Shown here in pieces: positions 30,464-37,373 of a DNA stretch of 38,832 nt. The stretch spans positions 1-38,832 of the IMG/VR virus record IMGVR_UViG_3300036715_001875; one strand, written 5' to 3'. Source of the stretch: a virus. The notes under the pieces were generated by a model, which was not told the origin of the DNA, made no database searches, and saw only the letters and a list, made by a program, of their open reading frames with translations. A program made the position numbers and the translations under genes. Within the stretch, counting starts at the first letter, position 1. Each line of letters begins with the position of its first letter.

Positions 30464-30780
30464 GCGGCCTCCTGCTGGTGGGTGTGCATTTTGCGTAGCA
30501 CGTTTATGCTGGCGCGCCAGCCGTGGATAAAGCTGGGCAGCATGTTGTCGTGCAGGTTTTTCCGGCAGGTCAGCGCGCGGGCGATGGCGTTGCCGGCCCC
30601 GGCAATATGATCGGGCACGCTGCCGACGGGTGCGCGGGCGAGTGCGCCATGCCAGGTGAGGATGAGGCTGTCGATCTCCATCGCCTCGTACAGGTCAGCG
30701 TGCTCAAGCGCGGCGGCCATCAGGTTGCCTGCGACGACTACGCTGCGCAGCGGGTAGTTGTCTGGCATGCGGTGGTTCAT
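30460..30780 (-). CDS. Hypothetical early protein
   Basis: 106 aa from the ATG at 30780, with AAAGG upstream and overlapping the previous stop; the much longer open frame to 31239 is a shadow across two other genes. Helical: RSVVVAGNLMAAALEHADLYEAMEIDSLILTW, GAGNAIARALTCRKNLHDN. No motif recognised. Confidence 0.68.
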   Translation of the reverse strand: MNHRMPDNYPLRSVVVAGNLMAAALEHADLYEAMEIDSLILTWHGALARAPVGSVPDHIAGAGNAIARALTCRKNLHDNMLPSFIHGWRASINVLRKMHTHQQEAA

Positions 30781-31037
30781 GGTTGTGCCTTTCTGCGCAT
30801 GATGCGCGGGTGGATCGCCATGGCGGCGATGATGCCGAACGGGCCACCGCACAGCGCGGCGATGATCTGCGCGGGGCTGGCGTCTGGCACCACGCGCCAC
30901 AGGATGATCTGGCTGCCGCCGATGGCGAAGCTGGTGAAAAACGCCGCCAGGTAGTGGCTGCCGGTCACATTCTTTTGCTGAAAACCGAGCGCAAACACGG
31001 CGATGAAGCTGCTGCAAAACAGGGCGAGTTCGGTCAT
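30777..31037 (-). CDS. Small multi-TM membrane protein
   Basis: 86 aa. Three hydrophobic segments: ALFCSSFIAVFALGF, YLAAFFTSFAIGGSQIILW and IIAALCGGPFGIIAAMAI, followed by a basic tail (HPRIMRRKAQP). It lies in the early operon, far from the lysis genes, so a holin role is unlikely; exclusion or membrane targeting is possible. Coupled by ATGA at both ends. Confidence 0.7.
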   Translation of the reverse strand: MTELALFCSSFIAVFALGFQQKNVTGSHYLAAFFTSFAIGGSQIILWRVVPDASPAQIIAALCGGPFGIIAAMAIHPRIMRRKAQP

Positions 31038-31441
31038 GGCATATCATCGTCGCTGTAGATTTCGCCGACGCGCTCGCCTGCCTGGCGCGCCACCAGCTCG
31101 TGCAGGTCATTGACCATGCGCGCCAGAATTTCGTTATCGTCACCCTTGATCGCGAATTTGTAGGTATCAATTTCGGTGGCGATGTTGGCCAGGCGCTCCA
31201 GGCTGCCGAAATGGGTGGTGCTGTGGATCTCGGCGTCAAGGGCGTGCTGGTTGGCGATGTGGATCAACGTCTCGTAGTCATCGAGATATTCACAGCTGAG
31301 AGCAGCATCGGTTACAGCGATGATGGCGCCAGAAAAATACAAGCCAATATCGTCCCAGTCTTCTGCGCTGCGCGCGCTTTGCCAAACCCGATGATTAACC
31401 AGGGCAAGGACGGCACCGGCGTCGTTGTTATGGGTAGTCAT
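31034..31441 (-). CDS. Hypothetical acidic early protein
   Basis: 135 aa. Acidic and mostly helical (SAEDWDDIGLYFSGAIIAVTDAAL, DDYETLIHIANQHAL), with a negative C-terminus GEIYSDDDMP. No recognised domain. Overlaps both neighbours by four bases. Confidence 0.68.
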   Translation of the reverse strand: MTTHNNDAGAVLALVNHRVWQSARSAEDWDDIGLYFSGAIIAVTDAALSCEYLDDYETLIHIANQHALDAEIHSTTHFGSLERLANIATEIDTYKFAIKGDDNEILARMVNDLHELVARQAGERVGEIYSDDDMP

Positions 31442-31812
31442 GCTACGCGCCGCTCGGTTTTTTGGTCGTTGTAGACCAGTTCGCAGCCACTGTCGCCAAG
31501 GTCAAACGTGAGGTCGCCGCAGCTGGTTGCCGATTTCGTCATGGTGGCGTCAATGCCTATGTCAAACAGCGCCTGGCTTACCACTTGTTCCTGTCGGCGG
31601 TTGACAAAAATCAGGCAACTGATCTTGTCGCTGTGCAGGTGTGGGATGACTGCGACCTGCACCTGTAAATTCGGGTTGTCAATTTTGCTGTTGACGCGCT
31701 CGGCAATGGCATAGGCGGCGTCGATCTTGTCGGCGTTGGCTGCCAGCAGCATGGATTCGGCTGCGGCGCGCGCTTCGACTTTGCGCAGCTCGGTTTGTAG
31801 TGGGTTGTCCAT
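31438..31812 (-). CDS. Hypothetical first gene of leftward early operon
   Basis: 124 aa, with CAGGAG upstream, the first gene after PL. An N-terminal helix (LQTELRKVEARAAAESMLLAANADKIDAAY) is followed by strands (LQVQVAVIPHLHSDKISCLIFVNRR) and an acidic end. First genes of PL operons are often early regulators or anti-host proteins (the lambda N position), but no Arg-rich N-like motif is present. Function unknown. Confidence 0.68.
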   Translation of the reverse strand: MDNPLQTELRKVEARAAAESMLLAANADKIDAAYAIAERVNSKIDNPNLQVQVAVIPHLHSDKISCLIFVNRRQEQVVSQALFDIGIDATMTKSATSCGDLTFDLGDSGCELVYNDQKTERRVA

Positions 31813-31857
31813 TTTTTCCGCTCCTGTTTGGGTGGGTTTTGTTGTGGTACGGGGTTA

Positions 31858-31886
31858 ATAATAATTACAGGTTATCGTTATGTCAA
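31858..31886 (-). promoter_or_regulatory. PL: leftward early promoter
   Basis: On the minus strand, a perfect -35 TTGACA (31886-31881), a 17-base spacer and -10 TATTAT (31863-31858, 5/6) predict a start near 31851, about 40 bases before the first early gene. Both flanking 15-bp operators overlap or abut it. Confidence 0.85.
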
Positions 31887-31900
31887 TAACTCTAGGTAAT
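31861..31900. promoter_or_regulatory. OL operators: two 15-bp repressor sites over PL
   Basis: ATAATTACAGGTTAT (31861-31875) and ATAACTCTAGGTAAT (31886-31900) are spaced 25 bases start to start. They match the OR sites at 33297 and 33323 with a shared partial dyad (AT-A-Y, five central bases, GTWAT). One covers the -10/spacer and the other abuts the -35 of PL. Confidence 0.65.
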
Positions 31901-31917
31901 AATATTTATTGAGGGCG

Positions 31918-31941
31918 AAAAAAAACCCGCCGGGACGGGTT
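31918..31941 (-). terminator. Intrinsic terminator of the lysogeny operon
   Basis: On the minus strand the stem AACCCG (31941-31936) pairs with CGGGTT (31929-31924) and runs into eight T (31925-31918). It ends transcription from the repressor operon before PL. Confidence 0.85.
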
Positions 31942-31958
31942 GATGGCGGTGTAATGTT

Positions 31959-32477
31959 TTAACTGGTGGGGTCTGTGTATTGCTCGTAAAGCGTGCCGGT
32001 GCAGTGCTTGTTCCAGGCGGCACTGGTTCTGTAGGGCTTGCCGGACAGGTACACGATGAAACTCTGATTCATGCCACCGAACCCGTTGCGCGCGCGATAT
32101 TTTACGCAGATAGTCGAACCGTCCTCATTGGTGCGGGCACTTTCGATTTTAAGTGAATCGGGGTCGCGCATCGCATCCTTGACGGCAACAACCGCAATGG
32201 CTGCGGCGCTGTAACGCAGATACTCGGCTTTTTTGGCTGGGCTTTCTTGCTCTGTTGGCGCGGTTGATGGCGTTGCCGCATTTGTTGGCGCTGGATTATT
32301 TGCAATTGCAGCAACCAGCCCGACAGCCAGTAAGCCCAGGACAATATAGGCGAGCTTACCTGCTGGTTTTTTTTCGTTGACCACTTTGCTGGCTTTCACT
32401 TTTGCGCCGCAGTGCGGGCAGGCGGTGGCTTCCGAACTGACGTCTTTGCCGCATTCGTGGCAGGCTTGTAATGACAT
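31959..32477 (-). CDS. Zinc-ribbon membrane protein expressed with repressor
   Basis: 172 aa, GGGAG six bases upstream. The N-terminal zinc ribbon (CHECGKDVSSEATACPHCG) is cytoplasmic. A single TM span (LAYIVLGLLAVGLVAAIA, ~42-60), a Pro/Thr/Ser linker and a ~90-residue folded domain (YLRYSAAAIAVVAVKDAMRDPDSLKIESA, STICVKYRARNGFGGMNQSFIVYL) follow. It is the last gene of the repressor operon and thus a lysogen-expressed cargo. Superinfection exclusion or host modification is inferred from position only. Confidence 0.72.
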   Translation of the reverse strand: MSLQACHECGKDVSSEATACPHCGAKVKASKVVNEKKPAGKLAYIVLGLLAVGLVAAIANNPAPTNAATPSTAPTEQESPAKKAEYLRYSAAAIAVVAVKDAMRDPDSLKIESARTNEDGSTICVKYRARNGFGGMNQSFIVYLSGKPYRTSAAWNKHCTGTLYEQYTDPTS

Positions 32478-32495
32478 GATTATCTCCCTGGTTGT

Positions 32496-32744
32496 TTATT
32501 CATTCTGTCCATTTCTGGCGCGCAGCGCAATATCATCTGACAGCATGCACACCACGCCCAGGGCGAACAGCGGGTTGCGGTGCGCCTCGCCTGCGGTGTC
32601 GACGATGCACTCGCGGCTCTTCATCATCGCGCCGTAGGCAATGCCGATCAGCTCGCCGCGCCGCGCTTCTTGCAGCAAAAATTCCAGCGCGGCCACGGCG
32701 TCGTGCGAGACCGGATCGCGGGCTAGCGTGAAGGGCTTTTTCAT
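32496..32744 (-). CDS. Hypothetical protein of lysogeny operon
   Basis: 82 aa, overlapping the repressor stop (ATGA). Helical (DAVAALEFLLQEARRGELIGIAYGAMM, RNPLFALGVVCMLSDDIALRA). Similar small proteins occur beside repressors in other proteobacterial prophages. Function unknown; coupling implies expression in the lysogen. Confidence 0.68.
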   Translation of the reverse strand: MKKPFTLARDPVSHDAVAALEFLLQEARRGELIGIAYGAMMKSRECIVDTAGEAHRNPLFALGVVCMLSDDIALRARNGQNE

Positions 32745-33271
32745 GCTGTTTTTTTGTGCGTATGCGGTTTGGTATGGGTGCGCGGCGGCCCACCTGATAC
32801 GGCGCTGGCGGGTCGCTTGAGCATGGGTTTTTCAACTGCGGGTGGAGCAGCTGTTACCGGCGCGCTGGTAGTTGCGGCGGTGGTGGCTGTGTCAATGGCT
32901 GGTGGTACGGGGTGGGCAATGATGTCGACCAATTGCATAATCTGGTACTGCTGTTGCGGCGACATTACCGCCATTTTTTCAGCGACTGAACTGATGGTGT
33001 CAGATGGTTGCTCACCGTAGATATATTTGCGTCCACGCCCGGTCATCAACCATTCAAACTGTACGCCTGACCAGATTGCCAACTCGATGCATTTATCTGT
33101 GTCGGGAATTGCTTCGCCATCAAACCATTTTTTTACGCCCGGCTGAGTCACTTGCAGGCCGTGTGTTTTCATCATCCGCACCAGCCCGGCTTGTCTGCCG
33201 TGAGGTTTTAAGCCGCGATCGAGGCATATCTCTGCCAGCCGCTCTGCGAAATCCGTGTGTAATTTTTTCAT
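32741..33271 (-). CDS. CI-like repressor lacking a self-cleavage domain
   Basis: 176 aa from the ATG at 33271; the frame extends upstream across the operators and is not used. The N-terminal ~75 residues are an XRE-type HTH domain with GVQFEWLMTGRGRKY, a typical repressor motif (EWLxTGxG). After a helix (MSPQQQYQIMQLVDIIAHP) the C-terminus is Pro/Ala/Thr-rich low complexity. The S24/LexA peptidase found in lambda CI is absent, so RecA-driven self-cleavage is unlikely and induction must use another route. The gene diverges from the cro-like gene, with operators between. Confidence 0.8.
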   Translation of the reverse strand: MKKLHTDFAERLAEICLDRGLKPHGRQAGLVRMMKTHGLQVTQPGVKKWFDGEAIPDTDKCIELAIWSGVQFEWLMTGRGRKYIYGEQPSDTISSVAEKMAVMSPQQQYQIMQLVDIIAHPVPPAIDTATTAATTSAPVTAAPPAVEKPMLKRPASAVSGGPPRTHTKPHTHKKTA

Positions 33272-33278
33272 AGCCAAA

Positions 33279-33284
33279 ATTATC
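33279..33284 (-). promoter_or_regulatory. Candidate -10 of repressor promoter (PRM)
   Basis: GATAAT on the minus strand ends seven bases before the repressor ATG at 33271, so transcription would start at or next to the start codon, giving a leaderless message as for lambda cI. No consensus -35 is visible; operator OR1 lies in that region. Confidence 0.45.
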
Positions 33285-33296
33285 ATTGGTTTGAAC

Positions 33297-33337
33297 ATTA
33301 CTACAGGTAATTGACAAGTTCTATTACTAGCGGTTAT
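33297..33337. promoter_or_regulatory. OR operators: two 15-bp repressor sites over PR
   Basis: ATTACTACAGGTAAT (33297-33311), a perfect dyad with 5-bp arms, and ATTACTAGCGGTTAT (33323-33337) are spaced 26 bases. They overlap the -35 and -10 of PR and share the consensus of the OL sites. Confidence 0.7.
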
Positions 33338-33340
33338 TAT
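33311..33340 (+). promoter_or_regulatory. PR: rightward early promoter
   Basis: A perfect -35 TTGACA (33311-33316) and -10 TATTAT (33335-33340, 18-base spacer; or TTATTA with 17). The predicted start is about 33346-33348, at the ATG of the cro-like gene, with no SD present. Confidence 0.82.
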
Positions 33341-33347
33341 TCTGTAC

Positions 33348-33575
33348 ATGGAATCTAACCTCATCTCACAAGCAATTCAGGACGTCGGCCTGGCTGAACT
33401 TGCCCGCCGCCTTGGCGTTACCTATCAGGCCATTCGCAAGTGGGAGCGCAAGGGCTGTTTGCCGCGCACCGAATGGACTGGTGAAACCAGTTACGCAGCA
33501 ACTATAGAAACGTTGACCGAGCGCCGTATTACGCGTGATGCGCTGCTGGTCAGGCCAGTGGCCAGCGCAGCATGA
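33348..33575 (+). CDS. Cro/YdaS-like HTH regulator
   Basis: 75 aa. LISQAIQDVGLAELARRLGVTYQAIRKWERKGCLP is a compact HTH of the YdaS/Cro type (the V-T-Y-Q-A-I-R-K-W-E-R recognition helix), followed by ETLTERRITRDALLVRP. It diverges from the repressor and would compete for the same operators to permit lytic growth. The start codon coincides with the predicted transcription start, so the message is probably leaderless. Confidence 0.85.
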   Translation: MESNLISQAIQDVGLAELARRLGVTYQAIRKWERKGCLPRTEWTGETSYAATIETLTERRITRDALLVRPVASAA

Positions 33576-33625
33576 CCGCGCCGCTGTTCCTCCCCGCTGG
33601 CAGACCGGACGTCTGCCCCTCCTCA

Positions 33626-33683
33626 CCCCGGCTTGCCGGGGTTTAGTGCCGCGCCGGGATTGTCCTGGTGCGGCATTTTTTTT
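33626..33683 (+). terminator. Hairpin plus intrinsic terminator after cro
   Basis: A GC-rich hairpin CCCCG-GCTTGC-CGGGG (33626-33641) is followed by a longer one (TGCCGC 33647-33652 with GCGGCA 33670-33675) and eight T. This is like tR1 between cro and cII, limiting read-through to cII and replication genes; the first hairpin has no T run. Confidence 0.75.
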
Positions 33684-33711
33684 CATCACAGTTTGCATGG
33701 GTAAAGCATAA

Positions 33712-34023
33712 ATGACCGAAAGCGCAATGACCCGCACGTTTGTGCAGAAAAACCAGACAGTGCTGTTGCGCGCGGTTGCGGATGCGACGCAGGCGAAGGT
33801 GGCTGAGGCGATGGGCGGGCATCAATCGAGCTATGTGAGCCGGTTTTTGAACTGCGACAAGGCAGGCAAGGATTGCCAGAAAATCAGCCTGGACGAGATG
33901 CTGGCGATGCTGGATGTGTGCGGCCTGGCGCTGCACCGGATGGGCGATGCGGATGTGATTGTGGCGCGCGAGGAGTGGGATGCGATGGTGGTGCTGGCGA
34001 AAAAATATATGGCGACGATGTGA
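33712..34023 (+). CDS. CII-like transcriptional activator
   Basis: 103 aa. QTVLLRAVADATQAKVAEAMGGHQSSYVSRFLNCDKAG has the layout of lambda CII (HTH in KVAEAMGGHQSSYVSRF), then SLDEMLAMLDVCGLAL and a helical tail. It lies between cro and replication genes like cII and probably activates repressor and integrase promoters. Overlaps the next gene (TGATG). Confidence 0.78.
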   Translation: MTESAMTRTFVQKNQTVLLRAVADATQAKVAEAMGGHQSSYVSRFLNCDKAGKDCQKISLDEMLAMLDVCGLALHRMGDADVIVAREEWDAMVVLAKKYMATM

Positions 34024-34154
34024 TGATGACGCCCGCGCAACAGCGGTTGATGCGCCAGGCGTGGGCGCTGAGCTATGCGATTCCACGGCGGGCGGACAAG
34101 CGGGCGTGCGCGAAGCGGTATTTTGAGGTGTTGCGCAAGTTGTTGGCGAGCTGA
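34023..34154 (+). CDS. 43-residue basic protein
   Basis: ATG at 34023 (or 34026) overlaps the CII stop; the longer upstream frame lies inside cII and is rejected. MTPAQQRLMRQAWALSYAIP, then RRADKRACAKRYFEVLRKLLAS, a basic amphipathic helix. The one-base overlaps at both ends support it as a gene. Function unknown. Confidence 0.6.
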   Translation: MMTPAQQRLMRQAWALSYAIPRRADKRACAKRYFEVLRKLLAS

Positions 34155-34552
34155 TGTCCACGGCGCTGAATAAAAAACTAGAGCACCCGCTAGACAGACT
34201 GAAGCGATTGGGTGTTGAAATTGTAATCAAGCGCGACCTGCAGGACGGAATCATATATCGCTATACGGGGGTGGGTAATAGTCATCCGCGCTTGTTCAAG
34301 AATCCAGTAACAAAGCTGAACACCTGCCAACTTTGCGGAAGGATGAGCACATTGAAAAAGGTGTATCTCCGAAATGATGTTTATAGATGGAATTGCGAAA
34401 ACGGTGACTATAAGTGCGAAGGAAAAGACACCTTATGTACAGGCTGCTGGAACAAGGTAAGGCCACTGGTCATGCGGGAGCGCGAAGCAAAAGAATTGAG
34501 CAGTTTTATTAATCGTATAAAAAAGGAAATTAGAAATGAGCGGAAAAATTAG
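34154..34552 (+). CDS. AT-rich zinc-finger-like hypothetical protein
   Basis: 132 aa, TGATG overlap. NTCQLCGRMSTLKKVYLRNDVYRWNCENGDYKCEGKDTLCTGCW has three Cys pairs, suggesting a zinc-binding fold. The DNA is clearly more AT-rich than its neighbours and its codon use differs, a sign of recent acquisition. It ends in a Lys/Arg-rich helix. It sits between cII and replication genes, where accessory genes are exchanged in lambdoid phages. Confidence 0.68.
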   Translation: MSTALNKKLEHPLDRLKRLGVEIVIKRDLQDGIIYRYTGVGNSHPRLFKNPVTKLNTCQLCGRMSTLKKVYLRNDVYRWNCENGDYKCEGKDTLCTGCWNKVRPLVMREREAKELSSFINRIKKEIRNERKN

Positions 34553-34769
34553 AACGACCGGACAAATGCGCGACTTTCTGGCAACGATGATGGTCGGGGT
34601 GAAGAACGGCGACCTTGATTTGGACAAGGCCAGCAGAATCACCAAGCTGGCCGGACAAATTAACGAGAGTTTTTACGCCGAAGTGAAAGTAGCGAAGGTG
34701 CGAGCTGAGGCAGGCGAAAACATGCCAGCACTCGGGGAAATGAGCGTGGGCGGCGCGCAGTCTAGCTAA
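34536..34769 (+). CDS. Small hypothetical pre-replication protein
   Basis: 77 aa. MSGKIRTTGQMRDFLATMMVGVKNGDLDLDKASRITKLAGQINESFYAEVKVAKVRAEAG is a helical pattern seen in many phages just before replication genes. No enzymatic motif. It overlaps the previous gene by 17 bases. Confidence 0.75.
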   Translation: MSGKIRTTGQMRDFLATMMVGVKNGDLDLDKASRITKLAGQINESFYAEVKVAKVRAEAGENMPALGEMSVGGAQSS

Positions 34770-34771
34770 AA

Positions 34772-34954
34772 ATGACGCCGCGCGAACAAAACCGTGCCGC
34801 GTTCCCGTTGGCTGCTGAAAAAATGGACGAACTGCGGGCGGTATTTGGCAACAAGGTGAAGCTGGTATGGGCGCGTGAAGGCGGGCAGGAGATCGGCCGC
34901 AGGCGTCCAGGTGAAAAAAACAACAGTGAGGATGGGCATGGCAAATTCGATTGA
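34772..34954 (+). CDS. Small hypothetical protein before replication gene
   Basis: 60 aa, starting two bases after the previous stop. MTPREQNRAAFPLAAEKMDELRAVFGNKVKLVWAREGGQEIGRR, mostly helical, with a charged C-terminus. It overlaps the start of the replication protein by 17 bases. Function unknown. Confidence 0.65.
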   Translation: MTPREQNRAAFPLAAEKMDELRAVFGNKVKLVWAREGGQEIGRRRPGEKNNSEDGHGKFD

Positions 34955-37373
34955 TGCAGTGGTGCGGCAGTTCGCGGCGATGGGCATGCCGCCGCTGCCG
35001 GATAGCGGATTGCAGGTGGATGCCGGGCGAGTGGTGCGGTTTGGCCCTGCCAAAAAGGCGTGGTATCGGGTGTTTGCCTATACCGCGCGCAACAACAAAA
35101 CCTATCTGTCGGGGGCGTTTGGCTACAAGGGCGCGGGGCCGTACAAGATAGAGTCGGACTGGTCTGATCTGGACGCCGCCGAGCGCGAGCAGTTTGCGCG
35201 TGAGCAGGCGGCGGCAGTAGCACAGGCGGAAGCCAAGCGGGTGCAGCGTGCCGAGGCAGCAGCGAAGCGCGCGGCGTCGCAATGGCGCATGGCGCAGAAG
35301 GTCGGCGAATCGGGCTATCTGGTGCGCAAGCAGGTGCGCGGCGAATCGTGCCGTTATGCCGACGGTGTGCTGCTGGTGCCTGCGCTGCGTTATGACCACG
35401 CACCGGCGCAACTGGTGGGGCTGCAAAAAATATTCGACGACGGGCAAAAGCGCTTCAGCGCTGGCATGGCCAAGGAAGGAGCTGCCTGCCGTCTGGGCGA
35501 TGCGCCGAAGGATGGCGACACGCTGTATCTGTGTGAGGGCTATGCGACCGGCGGCAGTGTGCGTGCGGCGCTGGAATACAAGGGCGCGGTGTTCGTGGCG
35601 TTCGATGCTGGAAACCTGGTGCCGGTGGCGCGCATCCTCCACGCACAATACCCGACCAGCACGCTGGTGGTGTGCGCGGATAACGACCACGCGACCGATG
35701 GCAACCCGGGGCTGACCAAGGCCAACGAGGCGGCCAAGGTTTTCGGCAACGCGCAGGTGGTGATGCCGGTGTTTGCCGGTGACGCAACCGGGCTGACGGA
35801 TTTCAACGATCTGGCGGTGGCTGAAGGTGTGTCGGTGGTTGCTGCGCAGCTGGCTGTGGATAGGGATGATTCCCCCGCACCCCCTTCTGAGGGTGAGGCC
35901 GGTGCGGTGATGTTGCCAAATATGGCAACGTTGCTGGCGCATTTTTCGCTGATCTACGGCAAAACCGATGTGTGGGACAGCTTGCAGCGCATGGTGATCA
36001 AGCGCGCCGGGTTTGTCGCTGCCTACGGCAAGCCGCTGGTGGATGCGTGGTTTGTGCACCCGGAACGCCGCACCATTTCACCCGAGGCGCTGCCACGGCT
36101 AAAACGCGGACGCAGTACCGAGGGGGGCGCGGGGGATCGATTTGCGCATATGGTCGCGCGCTACACGCTGCTGTACGGCACGACCACAGTGTGGGATGGC
36201 GATGCGTGCAAGGTGCTGACGCTGGCCAGCCTGGTGGCGGCGTTCGGCAACGATGACGTGAACCGCTGGCAGGAATCGACGGCGCGGCGAATCATCGATG
36301 CCGACAATCTGGTGTTCGACCCGACGCAGCGCTGTGACCCTGAGACGCATATCAATATGTTCGACGGGTTTCCGTTGCAACCGGCTGGCACCACTGACCA
36401 GTGCGCGGCGATTCTGGACTTGCTGGCTGATCTGTGCAGCAACGAACCGGACAGCGCGGTGGTGTATGCGTGGCTGCTGAAATGGATTGCCTACCCGCTG
36501 CAACACCCAGGCGCGAAAATGCAATCGGCGGTGTTGATGTTCGGCGAGAAGCAGGGCACCGGCAAAAGCCTGTTTTGGGAAGGCGTGGTGAAAGCGCTGT
36601 ATGGCGAATATGGCACGACGGCAGGCCAGCATCAACTGGATTCGCAATTTACCGAGTGGCGCTCGCGCAAAGTGTTCGTGGTGTTCGAGGAAGTGCTGAG
36701 CCGGTCTGAGCGTTACAACTTCATCGGCACCATCAAGCACATGATTACCGGTCGCACGCAGCGCATCAATCCGAAGGGTTTGCCCGAGCGCGAGGAAGCC
36801 AATCACCTCAATTCCGTGTTTCTGTCGAACGAGCCGCAACCGATACCGCTTGAGCTTGAAGACCGGCGTTTCATGGTGGTGGAGGCGCGCAACAAGCTGT
36901 CTGCTGAGCAAAAGAGCGCGGTGTTGAATGAGATAGCGCACGGCGGTCTGGCGGCGTTCTACCACTATCTGCTGCAATTTGATCTGGGCGATTTTGAGCC
37001 GGGCAGCCTGGTGCTGCATACGCTGGCGCGGGAGAAGATCATCAATTTCGGCTTGCCTAGCCATGAGGCGTTTTACCGCGAGTGGCGCGATGGCGAGCTT
37101 GAGGTGCCGTATTGCTCATGCCGGGTGGCGGATTTATTCGAGATGTATCGGCGCTGGTGCAACCGCACCGGGGAGCGGTTGCTGACGCAAACCAAGTTCT
37201 CTGAGCTGATCGGCAACCGGGTGCACAAGACACGCACGCAGGTATGGGCCGGCAGCGGCCGTGTTCAGGCGCGTATTTTTCAGCTGATACCGCATGAAAA
37301 CAGCATCGCGCACGGCCTGCCTGTTGATGAACAATGTGCGAAGTTTAGAGCCGTTGCGGACATAAAAGACTAG
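34938..37373 (+). CDS. Toprim-helicase replication protein (primase-helicase)
   Basis: 811 aa from the ATG at 34938, six bases after GAGG; an ATG at 34932 is also possible. Residues ~190-310 are a toprim domain: GDTLYLCEGYATGGSVRAAL (catalytic Glu) and STLVVCADNDHATDGN (D-x-D). The C-terminal half is a DUF5906/SF3-type helicase: Walker A GEKQGTGKS near 535, Walker B KVFVVFEEVL, then NHLNSVFLSNEPQPIPLELEDRRFMVV. It should prime and unwind phage DNA, as in the P4 alpha type, and the iteron region directly downstream is its likely target. The middle part (SLIYGKTDVWD, LLYGTTTVWDGD) repeats a short segment. Confidence 0.9.
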   Translation: MANSIDAVVRQFAAMGMPPLPDSGLQVDAGRVVRFGPAKKAWYRVFAYTARNNKTYLSGAFGYKGAGPYKIESDWSDLDAAEREQFAREQAAAVAQAEAKRVQRAEAAAKRAASQWRMAQKVGESGYLVRKQVRGESCRYADGVLLVPALRYDHAPAQLVGLQKIFDDGQKRFSAGMAKEGAACRLGDAPKDGDTLYLCEGYATGGSVRAALEYKGAVFVAFDAGNLVPVARILHAQYPTSTLVVCADNDHATDGNPGLTKANEAAKVFGNAQVVMPVFAGDATGLTDFNDLAVAEGVSVVAAQLAVDRDDSPAPPSEGEAGAVMLPNMATLLAHFSLIYGKTDVWDSLQRMVIKRAGFVAAYGKPLVDAWFVHPERRTISPEALPRLKRGRSTEGGAGDRFAHMVARYTLLYGTTTVWDGDACKVLTLASLVAAFGNDDVNRWQESTARRIIDADNLVFDPTQRCDPETHINMFDGFPLQPAGTTDQCAAILDLLADLCSNEPDSAVVYAWLLKWIAYPLQHPGAKMQSAVLMFGEKQGTGKSLFWEGVVKALYGEYGTTAGQHQLDSQFTEWRSRKVFVVFEEVLSRSERYNFIGTIKHMITGRTQRINPKGLPEREEANHLNSVFLSNEPQPIPLELEDRRFMVVEARNKLSAEQKSAVLNEIAHGGLAAFYHYLLQFDLGDFEPGSLVLHTLAREKIINFGLPSHEAFYREWRDGELEVPYCSCRVADLFEMYRRWCNRTGERLLTQTKFSELIGNRVHKTRTQVWAGSGRVQARIFQLIPHENSIAHGLPVDEQCAKFRAVADIKD

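Noticed and set aside
30460-31239. A 259-aa gene on the minus strand
   Set aside because: Its upstream part is an Arg/Pro/His-rich shadow across two well-supported coupled genes. Only 30460-30780 is kept.
32496-33271. Frameshifted repressor with a lost S24 domain
   Set aside because: The downstream frame is a separate coupled 82-aa gene, and no LexA-like Ser/Lys motifs appear in any frame.
34530-36059. A 509-aa minus-strand ORF opposite the replication gene
   Set aside because: His/Arg/Ala-rich shadow of the + strand genes, with no domain. The + strand carries clear toprim motifs.
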